In this document: positions 50,231 through 59,400 of the stretch, one piece after another
Layout of the letters: the number at the start of each line of letters is the position of its first letter
How positions within the stretch are numbered: position 1 is the first letter of the stretch
Assembly: GCA_910577475.1 (NCBI GenBank)
Contig: CAJTLJ010000001.1
Span: forward strand, 62,001-126,000
Direction of reading: 5' to 3'
From: an uncultured Alistipes sp.
Lineage (GTDB): Bacteria > Bacteroidota > Bacteroidia > Bacteroidales > Rikenellaceae
DNA: 64,000 bases
Notes under the pieces: model-generated
Databases searched by the model: none
What the model was told of the DNA's origin: nothing
The model's input: the letters and a program-made list of their open reading frames with translations, nothing else
Made by a program: the position numbers and the translations under genes

Positions 50231-51949
50231 TTAACTGAACCAATACATCTGTCCGAGCGGGAATCGCTCCGCAGGTTTCACGTTGACCAGCTCGCCGTCG
50301 ATCCGCACCTCGAAGGTCTCGGCATCGACATCGATCCGGGGCATGCCGCCGTTCAGATACATGTCCGCCTTCGTCAGCTGACGGGTCCGCAGCACGGGGC
50401 AGACCATTCGCTCCAGCCCCAGCTTCTCCTTCACGCCCAGCTGGAAAGCCGCCTTCGAGACGAACGATATGCAGCTCTTGGGCATCGCCCTGCCGATGCC
50501 GCCGAAGGCGGGACGGTAGTACATCGGCTGGGGCGTGGGCAGCGACGCGTTCGGGTCGCCCATGTTCGACCAGCTTATCATGCCCCCCTTGATGACCATC
50601 TTGGGCTTGGCGCCGAAGAACTGCGGCTCCCAGAGCACCAGATCGGCGATCTTGCCCTTTTCGACGGAACCCAGATAGTCCGACACGCCGAACGTGACGG
50701 CCGGATTGAGGGTCACCTTAGCCAGGTAGCGCCTTACGCGGAAATTGTCGTTGCCGGCGGCATCCTCCTTCAGCCGGCCGCGGGCCGACTTCATGTAGGA
50801 GGCCATCTGGAAGGCCCGCATGAACGATTCGCCGACACGTCCCATCGCCTGCGAGTCGGAGGAGATCATCGACAGCACCCCCAGATCGTGCAGCACGTTC
50901 TCGGCCGCCTGGGTCTCGGGACGCACGCGGCTCTCGGCGAACGACACGTCGGAGGGGATCTTGGGATTCAGGTTGTGGCACACCATAATCATATCGAAGA
51001 GCTCGGCCTGCGAGTTGATGCCGAAGGGGAGCGTGGGATTGGTCGACGACGGGAGCACGTTGGGCATCGAAGCCACCTTCAGCAGGTCGGGCGCATGGCC
51101 TCCGCCGGCCCCCTCGGTGTGGTAGGTGTGGATCGTGCGGCCGTTCATGGCGGCGATCGTATCCTCCACGTAGCCGCCCTCGTTGAGCGTATCGGAGTGG
51201 ATAGCCACCTGCACGTCGTAGCGGTCGGCGACATCGAGCGCCACCCGGATCGCCTCGGGGGTCGAGCCCCAGTCCTCGTGGATCTTCAGACCGCAGACAC
51301 CCGCCTCGATCTGCTCCGCGATGGGATGCGGCATCGAGCAGTTGCCCTTGCCCAGCATGCCGATATTGACCGGCATCCCCTCGATGGCCTGCAACATGCG
51401 CTCGACGTTCCACACGCCCGAGGTGATGGTCGTGCCGTTCGTGCCGTCGGTCGGACCCACGCCGCCGCCGAACAGCGTCGTGATGCCGTTCGAGAGGGCG
51501 GCCTGCGCCTGCTGCGGCGCGATATAGTGGACGTGGCCGTCGATACCGGCCGCCGTCAGGATCAGATGCTCGCCCGAAATGGCATCGGTCGACGCCCCGG
51601 TCACCAGATCGGGATGCACCCCGTTCATGGTGTTCGGATTTCCGGACTGTCCGATGCCGGCGATCTTGCCGTCCTTGATGCCCACGTCGGCCTTCACCAC
51701 TCCCAGCACCGGGTCGATGATCGTCACGTTGGTAATCACGAGATCCAGCGACCCCTCGCTCGAATCCATGCTGTTGGCCAGCCCCATACCGTCGCGCAGC
51801 GTCTTGCCGCCGCCGTAAACCACCTCGTCGCCGTACTGGCGCAGGTCCTTCTCGATCTCGACATACAGATCGGTATCGCCGAGGCGGATCTTGTCGCCCA
51901 CCGTGGGGCCGTAAAGGTCGTTATAAACCTGTCTGGTTATCGTTGCCAT
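50231..51949 (-). CDS. ureC: Urease alpha subunit (catalytic)
   Basis: 572 residues. It hydrolyses urea to ammonia and carbamate at a di-nickel site. Ligands are in place: the H-x-H pair in GHVHYIAP, the carbamylated Lys in GLKIHEDWG, HSDTLNEGG, HTEGAGGGHAPD, the catalytic His in MVCHNL and Asp in MISSDSQAMGRVGE. In the flap the usual CHHL is CHNL, keeping the catalytic His (the first) but replacing the second. Full length, so the enzyme is probably active. It follows ureB by 5 bp. Confidence 0.97.
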   Translation of the reverse strand: MATITRQVYNDLYGPTVGDKIRLGDTDLYVEIEKDLRQYGDEVVYGGGKTLRDGMGLANSMDSSEGSLDLVITNVTIIDPVLGVVKADVGIKDGKIAGIGQSGNPNTMNGVHPDLVTGASTDAISGEHLILTAAGIDGHVHYIAPQQAQAALSNGITTLFGGGVGPTDGTNGTTITSGVWNVERMLQAIEGMPVNIGMLGKGNCSMPHPIAEQIEAGVCGLKIHEDWGSTPEAIRVALDVADRYDVQVAIHSDTLNEGGYVEDTIAAMNGRTIHTYHTEGAGGGHAPDLLKVASMPNVLPSSTNPTLPFGINSQAELFDMIMVCHNLNPKIPSDVSFAESRVRPETQAAENVLHDLGVLSMISSDSQAMGRVGESFMRAFQMASYMKSARGRLKEDAAGNDNFRVRRYLAKVTLNPAVTFGVSDYLGSVEKGKIADLVLWEPQFFGAKPKMVIKGGMISWSNMGDPNASLPTPQPMYYRPAFGGIGRAMPKSCISFVSKAAFQLGVKEKLGLERMVCPVLRTRQLTKADMYLNGGMPRIDVDAETFEVRIDGELVNVKPAERFPLGQMYWFS

Positions 51950-51954
51950 ACTCT

Positions 51955-52485
51955 CTACTTGTTCTCTGCGTTTTTCTTCCGTTGCTGCTCCTGCTCGTAT
52001 CGGGCGTATTCATCCTCGGCCTTCGCCTCGGCGATGCTCTTGAACCCCTGCTGCGCCATGCGGAGAATGGACTGGCCCCGCGTGGGGAGGTAGATCGGCG
52101 TATTCTCGTCGCCCGTGTAGCCCATCACCAGACCGTTGAACCCGATCACGCGGCGCTTGCCGGCGAACGGCACCAGCTCGATCTGCTTCTCGTCGCCGGG
52201 CTCGAAACGTACGGCCGTCGTGGCGGGGATATTGAGGTGGCAGCCGAAAGCCGCCGGGCGGTCGAACTCCAGATAGCGGTTCACCTCGAAAAAGTGAAAG
52301 TGCGAGCCCACCTGAATGGGGCGGTCGCCCGTATTGCGCACGGCGATCCTCTTCACCGGACGGCCGACGTTATATTCGATCTCCCCCTCGGCGAAGATCA
52401 CTCCGCCCACGCGCACCGGACCGGCCGGCGCGAACCCGGGCTCCGAGGGGTAGAGGGTCGATTGGTTGGTATTTTCCATATTCAT
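51955..52485 (-). CDS. ureB: Urease beta subunit with C-terminal extension
   Basis: 176 residues. The core (about 10-122) is a standard beta subunit: FAEGEIEYNVGRPVKRIAVRNTGDRPIQVGSHFHFFEVN, FEPGDEKQIELVPFAGKR, VIGFNGLVMG. About 54 extra residues follow, ending in a charged, probably helical tail (IAEAKAEDEYARYEQEQQRKK), longer than typical 100-125 residue UreB. Start either at 52485 or at the Met two codons later. It lies between ureA (17 bp) and ureC (5 bp). Confidence 0.94.
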   Translation of the reverse strand: MNMENTNQSTLYPSEPGFAPAGPVRVGGVIFAEGEIEYNVGRPVKRIAVRNTGDRPIQVGSHFHFFEVNRYLEFDRPAAFGCHLNIPATTAVRFEPGDEKQIELVPFAGKRRVIGFNGLVMGYTGDENTPIYLPTRGQSILRMAQQGFKSIAEAKAEDEYARYEQEQQRKKNAENK

Positions 52486-52502
52486 GCGATTTTAAGAATT
52501 TA

Positions 52503-52805
52503 CTACTTGATGGGCTGGTGGATGCTTACCAGACGCGACCCGTCGGTAAACACGGCCTCGACCTGCAGCAGCCCCACCATGTCGGCCACCCCCTCCATCA
52601 CGTCCTCCTTGCGGAGCACCGAGGCGGCATCCTTCATGACCTCCTCCACGGTCTTTCCTTCGCGCGCGCCCTCCAGCGCCGTGGAGGTAATGTAGGCCAC
52701 GGCCTCGGGATAGTTGAGCTTGAGCCCCTTTTCCTTTCTGCGCTCGGCGATCAACCCGAGCGACAACAACATCAGCTTGTCGATCTCTTTCGGTGATAAA
52801 TGCAT
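52503..52805 (-). CDS. ureA: Urease gamma subunit
   Basis: 100 residues, normal gamma length. LSPKEIDKLMLLSLGLIAERRKEKGLKLNYPEA is the family signature, followed by DVMEGVADMVGLLQVEAVFTDGSRLVS. First gene of the operon ureA-B-C-E-F-G-D-transporter. The subunits are separate, unlike the fused UreA of Helicobacter. No TAnnTTTG element was seen in the 147 bp upstream; an inverted repeat there may be regulatory. Confidence 0.97.
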   Translation of the reverse strand: MHLSPKEIDKLMLLSLGLIAERRKEKGLKLNYPEAVAYITSTALEGAREGKTVEEVMKDAASVLRKEDVMEGVADMVGLLQVEAVFTDGSRLVSIHQPIK

Positions 52806-52823
52806 ACCTGTTTCGGTTCAAGT

Positions 52824-52838
52824 GAGTTCGGCGAACTC
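52824..52838. promoter_or_regulatory. Inverted repeat upstream of ureA
   Basis: GAGTTC-GGC-GAACTC, 19 bp before the ureA ATG. It could be a small hairpin in the urease leader or an operator; function is inferred only. Confidence 0.35.
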
Positions 52839-52912
52839 GGTTACTGTTTTTCGCAACCCCATTGCAAAACCTTTGCCACAGCCCGAGCGATCGGGATTTG
52901 GAACGGAAGTTG

Positions 52913-52920
52913 TAACTTTG
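52913..52920 (+). promoter_or_regulatory. -7 element of crcB
   Basis: TAACTTTG, 32 bp before the ATG. No crcB-type fluoride riboswitch pattern was recognised in this leader. Confidence 0.55.
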
Positions 52921-52952
52921 ACCGCCGGAAACAACTATAAAACATCGAAATC

Positions 52953-53330
52953 ATGCTGAAACTGATGCTCGTCGCCGGTGCCGGCGGCTTCTTCGGAACC
53001 TGCCTCCGCTACCTGAGCGGCAAACTCTTCCACTGGCTCGCCCCCGCCTCGGCCTTTCCCTGGAGCACCCTGACGGTCAACGTCGTGGGCAGCCTGCTGA
53101 TCGGCATCTTCTACGGACTGGCCGACCGCCACAACATGCTGACGCCTGCCATGAACGTCTTTCTGATTACGGGCTTCTGCGGCGGCCTGACTACCTTCTC
53201 CTCCTTCGCCGACGACCTTTTCCTGCAGCTGCAAGGCCGCGAATTCCTCCACTTCGCCCTCTACCTCATCGGCAGCCTGGCACTGGGACTGCTGATGGTC
53301 TGGGTCGGCCGGATGCTGGTCCGGGGCTGA
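52953..53330 (+). CDS. crcB: Fluoride ion channel CrcB/Fluc
   Basis: 125 residues, four helices. It exports fluoride as a dual-topology dimer. Signature: GAGGFFGTCLRYLSGK, TLTVNVVGSLLIGIFYG (with the pore Asn) and FCGGLTTFSSF (Phe box and central Na+ site Gly-Gly-Leu-Thr-Thr). A single copy suggests a homodimer. Its divergent neighbour is the urease operon. Confidence 0.95.
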   Translation: MLKLMLVAGAGGFFGTCLRYLSGKLFHWLAPASAFPWSTLTVNVVGSLLIGIFYGLADRHNMLTPAMNVFLITGFCGGLTTFSSFADDLFLQLQGREFLHFALYLIGSLALGLLMVWVGRMLVRG

Positions 53331-53401
53331 ATACCGGCCCCCGGCCGACATCTCCTTCCGGCAGCGACGCGAACGAATATGCAAAAAAACGACGAAAAAT
53401 G

Positions 53402-53431
53402 TTGCCGGATAAAAATTTTGTATTACCTTTG
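53402..53431 (+). promoter_or_regulatory. Promoter of tRNA-Asp
   Basis: TTG, 19 bp, TACCTTTG, with the tRNA starting 17 bp after the -7 box. Confidence 0.75.
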
Positions 53432-53447
53432 TAGCCGCAATCAGCGA

Positions 53448-53521
53448 GGTGCGTTAGTTCAGCTGGTTAGAATACGTGCCTGTCACGCACGGGGTCAGGG
53501 GTTCGAGTCCCCTACGCACCG
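53448..53521 (+). tRNA. tRNA-Asp (anticodon GTC)
   Basis: 74 nt. The 7-bp acceptor stem GGTGCGT/ACGCACC, a D arm, the anticodon stem-loop GTGCCTGTCACGCAC with anticodon GTC, and the T arm with GTTCGAGTC are all present. G is the discriminator base as expected for Asp. CCA is not encoded. Confidence 0.97.
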
Positions 53522-53524
53522 CAG

Positions 53525-53555
53525 AAAGACGACTGAGATTCAGTCGTCTTTTTTG
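53525..53555 (+). terminator. Terminator of tRNA-Asp
   Basis: A 12-bp perfect stem (53525-53536 with 53540-53551) with a 3-nt loop and a T-rich tail, starting 3 bp after the tRNA. Confidence 0.9.
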
Positions 53556-53580
53556 TTCTTATAAACATCTTCTTTTTTAA

Positions 53581-54123
53581 GCAGAATCGAATTACACGCC
53601 GTTCATATTCTTCGCACGCAGAGAGGGTGTCGTGCTGTATCGGTCCCGCCGACGGAAGTACACGCGCCCAAAAGGCAATTTCGATTTCGGCCAAGCAGCC
53701 CCGGTTGCCTCGAAATATATGGGTACTTTTCTCACGCAGGCCGATCGACTGGTAAGTTATGCCGAACAGCGGATTGATTGGGAGTATCTGTGCGAATCCG
53801 CATTTGCGATGGCGCATGCGGCTGTCTGCTACTACCGAACGCTCTTTTACGTTTACCACGGATTCGAGGCGGATACCTGCGACGTGCAGATCCTGCACCA
53901 CCGTTCGCGTACATTTTCGGGTGAATTACCCCTTCTGTTCGAATCGAACGAATCTCGGTCGATCCATACTGAACAGATTTTAGCTAATGCACGGTACGAT
54001 CCGAAATTCCTTATCATGCCCGGTGAACTAATACAGCATCCCAATCGTGTCCGAAAGCCCGGCGAGTTGGTGACCGGTCTCTGCAAGAAACGCATTGCCC
54101 TTTACGAAAGGCGGGCCCGGTAA
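53581..54123 (+). pseudogene. C-terminal remnant of a nucleotidyltransferase/HEPN protein
   Basis: The frame has no stop from 53581 to the TAA at 54121-54123. It reads PFIFFARREGVVLYRS near its beginning, which looks like the last strand of a minimal nucleotidyltransferase domain joined to the HEPN domain, then AHAAVCYYRTLFYVYHGFEADTCDVQILHHRS and NARYDPKFLI, typical HEPN features. The nucleotidyltransferase catalytic part (GSxxxG/DxD) is missing. Possible starts are GTG 53632 or ATG 53719, giving 163 or 134 residues, so a free HEPN protein could still be made. Base composition is less GC-rich than its neighbours. The location directly after tRNA-Asp suggests a deletion or integration scar. 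Confidence 0.6.
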
Positions 54124-54135
54124 CGCCGTATATAG

Positions 54136-54182
54136 GAAACCGGAGCTTCGGGAGGATCAGACCTCTCCGAAACTCCGGTTTC
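54136..54182. terminator. Terminator between the HEPN remnant and the mannosidase operon
   Basis: GAAACCGGAG pairs with CTCCGGTTTC (outer 10 bp) and the inner part continues imperfectly. It lies between convergent genes. Confidence 0.65.
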
Positions 54183-54242
54183 ATTATCGGCGTATTGCGG
54201 TGGGAACATGCGGATATCGACGATGTTTCCGTCAGCGGCGGA

Positions 54243-56483
54243 TCATTCGTCGGTCTGCGACTCCGTCATATCGAAACTCACGGTTGCACCCTCCTTCAGT
54301 TCCGACCAGCCGAGGAACGGTTTTTCGGCTGCACGTCCGTCAACGGTCATGCGGCTGACGTATCGTTTTGAAGGCGAGTTTTCGGAGGCTTCGATCACGA
54401 CCTCGCGGCCGTTTTCGAGGTGAATGACCGCCTTGCGGAAGAGCGGCGAGCCGACGGCGTATTCGTCGGCACCGGGGCACACGGGATAGAACCCGAGCGC
54501 CGAGAAGACGTACCACGCCGAGGTCTGTCCGTTGTCCTCGTCGCCGCAGTAGCCGTCGGGCTTGGCGCTGTAGAGACGGTCCATCACCTCGCGCGTCCAC
54601 CACTGCGCCTTGGCGGGCTGCCCGACGTAGTCGTAGAGGTAGATCATGTGCTGCGCGGGCTGGTTGCCGTGGGCGTAGTTGCCCATGTCGGCCACCTGCA
54701 TCTCGGTGATTTCGTGGATGCGGACGCCGTAATAGCTGTCGTCGTAGATGGGCGGCACGACGAAAACCGAATCGAGCATTCGCACGAACTCCTGCTTGCC
54801 GCCCATCGCATCGGCCAGCCCCTCGACATCGTGGAAGACCGACCAGGTGTAGTGCCAGGCGTTGCCTTCGGTGAAGGCGTCGCCCCACTTGTAGGGGCTG
54901 AAGGGCGACTGGAACGTACCGTCGGCATTCCGGCCGCGCATGAGCTTCGTTTCGGGGTCGAAAACGTTGCGCCAGTTGTGCGACGCCTTTTCGAGCATGG
55001 CGGCATCCTCTTCGCGGCCGAGTTTGCGGGCCACCTGCGCGATGCACCAGTCGTCGTAGGCATATTCGAGCGTGCGGGCTACGTTTTCGTGGATACCCAC
55101 GTTGTAGGGCACGTAGCCTAACGTGTTGTAATATTCATGACCGAGGCGTCCCGTGGAGCTGACCTCGGGGTGCACCTTCGTGCGGCCCGAAAGCATCGCC
55201 TCGTAGAGGGTTTCGATATCCTCCTCGGGGGTGATGCCCTTGAGGATGGCATCTGCGACGACGGATGCGGAGTTGTTTCCGACCATGCAGCCGCGGTGGC
55301 CCGGCGAGGCCCACTCGGGCAGGAATCCGCTCTCGCGGTAGGCGTTGGCAAGTCCGGCCTGCATCTTCGCGTTCTCGGACGGGTAGACGAGGTTCAGCAG
55401 CGGGAACAAGCTGCGGAACGTGTCCCAGAATCCGGTATCGGTGTACATGTAGCCGGGGAGCACCTGACCGTTGTAGGGGCTGTAATGAATGGGGTTGCCC
55501 TCGGCATCGATCTCGTAGAACTTGCGGGGAAAGAGCGTCGAACGGTAGAGGCAGGAGTAGAACGTACGGTACTGCTCCTCGGTGCCGCCCTCGACCTCGA
55601 TGCGGCCGAGCACCTCGTCCCAGCGCTCCTGCGCCCGGGCCTTCACGGCCTCGAGGCCGTCGTCTGCGAGCTCCGTTTCGAGATTCCAGAGAGCCTGCTC
55701 GTGCGAGATGAACGAGGATGCGACGCGGGCCGTCACCTGCTCGCCGCGGCGGGTGGCGAAATAGACCGCCGCCAAGGCATGGTCGCCCTCGATAGTCGAT
55801 CCTTTGGTTTCGCGCGTGCCGTCGAAGGTGCGGAAGGAATCGAACGGCCTGTCGAAACGCACCACGAACCAGTTGCGGAAGTTGTCGGGCACGCCGCCGC
55901 TGTTGCGGGTGGTGTAGCCCGCCACGGTGCAGTCGTCGAGAATCTCCACCCGCGACCCGCGGTCGAAGGCGTCGACGACGACACCCGATTCGTCGCTCTC
56001 CGGAAAGGTGAAGCGCATGACGGCCGCCCGCTCCGCGGGTGCGATTTCGGCCCGCACGTCGTGGTCGGCGAGGTAGACGCTGTAATAGTAGGGCCGCGCC
56101 TCCTCGGACTGGTGCGAGAACCAGCTGCGGCGGCTCTCTTCGTCGATTTTGTCCTTGCCGCGCACGGGCATGAGGGAGAACTGCCCGTAGTCGTTGATCC
56201 ACGGCGAGGGCTGGTGGGTCTGCTTGAACCCGCAGATGGTGTGGGCGCCGTAGGTATAGGCCCAACCGTCGCCCATTTTGCCGGTCTGCGGGGTCCAGAA
56301 GTTCATGCCCCACGGGAGGGCTACGGCGGGATAGGTGTTGCCCGTCGAGAGCGAGTAGTCAGATTGCGAACCGACGAGCGTCGAGACATACTCCGAGGGA
56401 CGTAGTCGATCCTCCTGCGGCGGGTTTCCGCAGCAGGCGGCCGAGAGTACGGCAAGGATCATGAATGCGTATTTCTTCATCAT
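54243..56483 (-). CDS. GH92 alpha-mannosidase, lipoprotein
   Basis: 746 residues. Signal with lipobox (LSAAC/SAACC) so probably on the outer membrane or periplasmic face. GH92 motifs: YVSTLVGSQSDYSLSTGNTYPAVALPWGMN, GHRGCMVGNNSASVVADA, the catalytic-acid segment FTEGNAWHYTW and GYCGDEDNGQTSAWYVFSALGFYPV with the catalytic base Asp residues. Calcium-dependent exo-mannosidase; linkage preference unknown. Its first ATG overlaps the stop of the GH92-GH125 gene (ATGA); the adjacent second ATG is also possible. Last gene of the operon. Confidence 0.94.
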   Translation of the reverse strand: MMKKYAFMILAVLSAACCGNPPQEDRLRPSEYVSTLVGSQSDYSLSTGNTYPAVALPWGMNFWTPQTGKMGDGWAYTYGAHTICGFKQTHQPSPWINDYGQFSLMPVRGKDKIDEESRRSWFSHQSEEARPYYYSVYLADHDVRAEIAPAERAAVMRFTFPESDESGVVVDAFDRGSRVEILDDCTVAGYTTRNSGGVPDNFRNWFVVRFDRPFDSFRTFDGTRETKGSTIEGDHALAAVYFATRRGEQVTARVASSFISHEQALWNLETELADDGLEAVKARAQERWDEVLGRIEVEGGTEEQYRTFYSCLYRSTLFPRKFYEIDAEGNPIHYSPYNGQVLPGYMYTDTGFWDTFRSLFPLLNLVYPSENAKMQAGLANAYRESGFLPEWASPGHRGCMVGNNSASVVADAILKGITPEEDIETLYEAMLSGRTKVHPEVSSTGRLGHEYYNTLGYVPYNVGIHENVARTLEYAYDDWCIAQVARKLGREEDAAMLEKASHNWRNVFDPETKLMRGRNADGTFQSPFSPYKWGDAFTEGNAWHYTWSVFHDVEGLADAMGGKQEFVRMLDSVFVVPPIYDDSYYGVRIHEITEMQVADMGNYAHGNQPAQHMIYLYDYVGQPAKAQWWTREVMDRLYSAKPDGYCGDEDNGQTSAWYVFSALGFYPVCPGADEYAVGSPLFRKAVIHLENGREVVIEASENSPSKRYVSRMTVDGRAAEKPFLGWSELKEGATVSFDMTESQTDE

Positions 56484-59400
56484 CTTATTGAGTTTAGTAA
56501 TTCTACCTTTCCGTCGTTCACGAGCTTGAGGATCAGCTCGCCGAACAGGGTGTTCTGCCATGCGAACCAGGGACGGGTGAAGTTTGCCGCGTCGTGGCGC
56601 GAAAACGATTCGTGGATGAATCCCGTCCCGGCATCGGTGGTCATGAGGGCCACGATGCAGTCGCGGATCTCGGCATCGTCGGTCGACGTGAAAGCCCGCA
56701 TCATGATGCTCATCGGCCAGATCATCTCCACGCCGATATGCGGACCGCCGATGCCCTCGCCCGCCGCACCGCGCCAGAAGTAGGGATTCTCCGTACTCCA
56801 TACGAAACGGCGCGTATTTTCGTAAATCGGATCGTTGCGGTCTACATCGCCCAGGTAAGGCATCGCCAGCAGCGAGGGCACGTTGGCGTCGTCCATGAGC
56901 TGCACGCCGCCGAAGCCGTCGACCTCGAAGGCATAGATCTTCCCGAATTCCGGATGTTCGACCACGGCGTACTTTTGCAGGGCCGCAGCCACTTCGTCGG
57001 CCAGGACGGCGCACCCGTCGGCCAGCTCCGGCTCGTTATTGACCGTCCGCAGGATTTCGGCCGCCTTGCGCAAGGAAGTGACGGCCATGAAATTGGAGGG
57101 AACGAGGAAGCCGAAAGTCGTGGCGTCGTCCGAGGGGCGGAACGCACTGGCAATCAATCCCACGGGCTTCACCGGATTGCCGCGCCCCACGTGACAGCGG
57201 GTGTCGAGCTGACGGTCCGTGCGGCGCAGGAAGATGTAGTCTCCGGGCCCCTCCTTCATCTGCTGCTCCTTGAGGGTTGCCAGGATGCTGCGCATGGCGT
57301 CGACCCACTCCGGGCCGAAAACGGAAGTGTCGCCCGTGGTCTTCCAGTAGCTGTGCGCCAGCCGTATGGGATAGCAATGCGAATCTATCTCCCACTTGCG
57401 CTCGAAGACCCACGGCGATTGCTCGTTGCCGGGGTAGCCGACGTCCTCGCCCCGCCCCGTGGGACCGTCGTTGAACGCGTTGGCGTAGGGGTCGATGTTA
57501 ATCAGCTTGAACTGCCGGCGGATGACCCCGGCAATCATCTTTTGCAGGGCCGGGTCGGCCGCGCACAGCTGCACGTAGGGCCACACCTGCGCCCCCGAAT
57601 CGCGGAGCCACATGGCGGGGATATCGCCGGTGTAGACGTAGGTGTCGGGGTTGCCCTCCCCGTCCTCGCGGTAGTGCACCGTCGTGTCGAGGGTGTTGGG
57701 GAAGCAGTTGCGGAACATCCAGCGCAGACGGTCGTTCGTCAGCAGGGCGCTGACACGCTCGATCTCGGCCTCGACGGCCTCCGACCGGAAAAGCCGCTCC
57801 TCAGGAGCGGGCCGCTGGTCGGCATACTCCGCCGGTTCGTCGGCGCAGTACCACACCCGGGGCTCGGCGCCCATCTCGAAGCGTAGCTCGGCGCCGCGCA
57901 TGATCTCTGCGTAGTCGATATAGGGTTTGGTATAGGGCCGTCCGTCGAGCCATACGCGCCGGATGTACTTGTTTTCGTTGGAATTGTTCTCGGCAACGAT
58001 GGTGAAGGTGCCGCCCGGAACGTCGATCTCGGCCTTGTCGAACAAGGGAGAACCGAACCAGTAGCGGCCGCCTGCGGGCTCGGCCTCGTAGATGCCCAGC
58101 GACGAGAGCACGTACCAGGCAGACATCTGCCCTACGTCCTCGTTGCCCGAAAGGCCGTCGGGCTCGGCATGGTAGAGCGTCGTGAGCACCTGGCGCACCT
58201 TGTCGGCCGTCTTCCACGGCTGCCCGAGCATCGCGTAGAGGTAGAGCGTGGCGTGCGAAGGCTCGTTGCCGTGCGCATACTGACCGATAAGGCCCGAAAT
58301 GTCGGGCGAGGTCTCGGCACCCTCGATGACGGAGCTGACGGTGAAGAGCGAATCGAGTTTTTCGATCATCCGGCCCCGCGAGCCGAAGCAGTCCTGCAAT
58401 CCCTGCACGTCGTGCGGCGCGAGCCACGTATACTGCCAGGCGTTGCCCTCGCAGTAGTCGTCGGCGCGGTGCTCCGACGAGAAGGGATTGAAGGGGGTGC
58501 GCCAGTCTCCGCGGCTGTCCCGGCCGCGTATGAAGCCGGTCGAGCGGTCGAAATAGTTGCGGTAGGAGCGGCTGCGGGCGGCGAAATACTCCGCATCGCC
58601 GGCCTTGCCCAAAACCTCGGCGGCCCGGGCGGCGGCACCGTCGGCCACGGCATACTCCATGTCGTAGGCCACGGCCTCGTTGAAGAGGTCGCAGGGGATA
58701 TATCCGTATTTCATGCGCAGGCCGTTGCCGCGGTCGGGGTTCATGGCAGTGCGGCGGATAGCCTCGAAAGCCCGCTCGCGGTCGATGCCGGGGATATTCT
58801 TGACGATGGCGTCGGCCACCACCACGATGCCGGGATTGCCCACCATGCAGTCGGTCTCGTTGCCCCACAAGTGCCATACGGGCAGACGCCCCTGCTCGTC
58901 CGCGATGTCGAGCATCGTCCCGACGATGCCGGTCATGCGTTCGGGCTGCGTCAGGGTCAGCAGCGGCATCTTGGCGCGGTAGGTGTCCCAGAGCGAGAAT
59001 ACGGTGTAGGCCGCATGTCCGGGGTCGGCATGCACCTCGCCGTCGGCGCCGCGATAGGCGCCGTCGACGTCGCAGAACGAGACGGGAGCGATCATCGCAT
59101 GGTAGAGTGCCGTGTAGAAGATCTTGCGGGCGGTGTCGTCCGTGGTCTCTATGCGCACTTTGCCCAGCTCGTCGTTCCACGCCTTGCCGGCCGCCGCTGC
59201 CGTGGCGTCGAAGTCCCAGCCGGGGAGCTCCGCCGCGAGATTCGCGCGGGCCCCCTCGACGCTCACGGGCGACAATGCTACTTTCAGTAGCACCTGCTCG
59301 CCGTCGGCTGTTGCGAACGAGGCTCGTGCGTAATGGTCTCCTACCCTCTCGAATGCGAACGGTCGCGAGAATTCGGCGGAGAAATAGACCCGCTGGTCCT

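Noticed and set aside
52806..52952. Fluoride riboswitch before crcB
   Set aside because: I could not find the conserved crcB-motif segments; only a -7 box and an inverted repeat near ureA are visible.
53522..54242. Attachment-site duplication of the tRNA-Asp 3' end
   Set aside because: No second copy of the tRNA 3' terminal sequence was seen downstream within the window, so an att site cannot be claimed.
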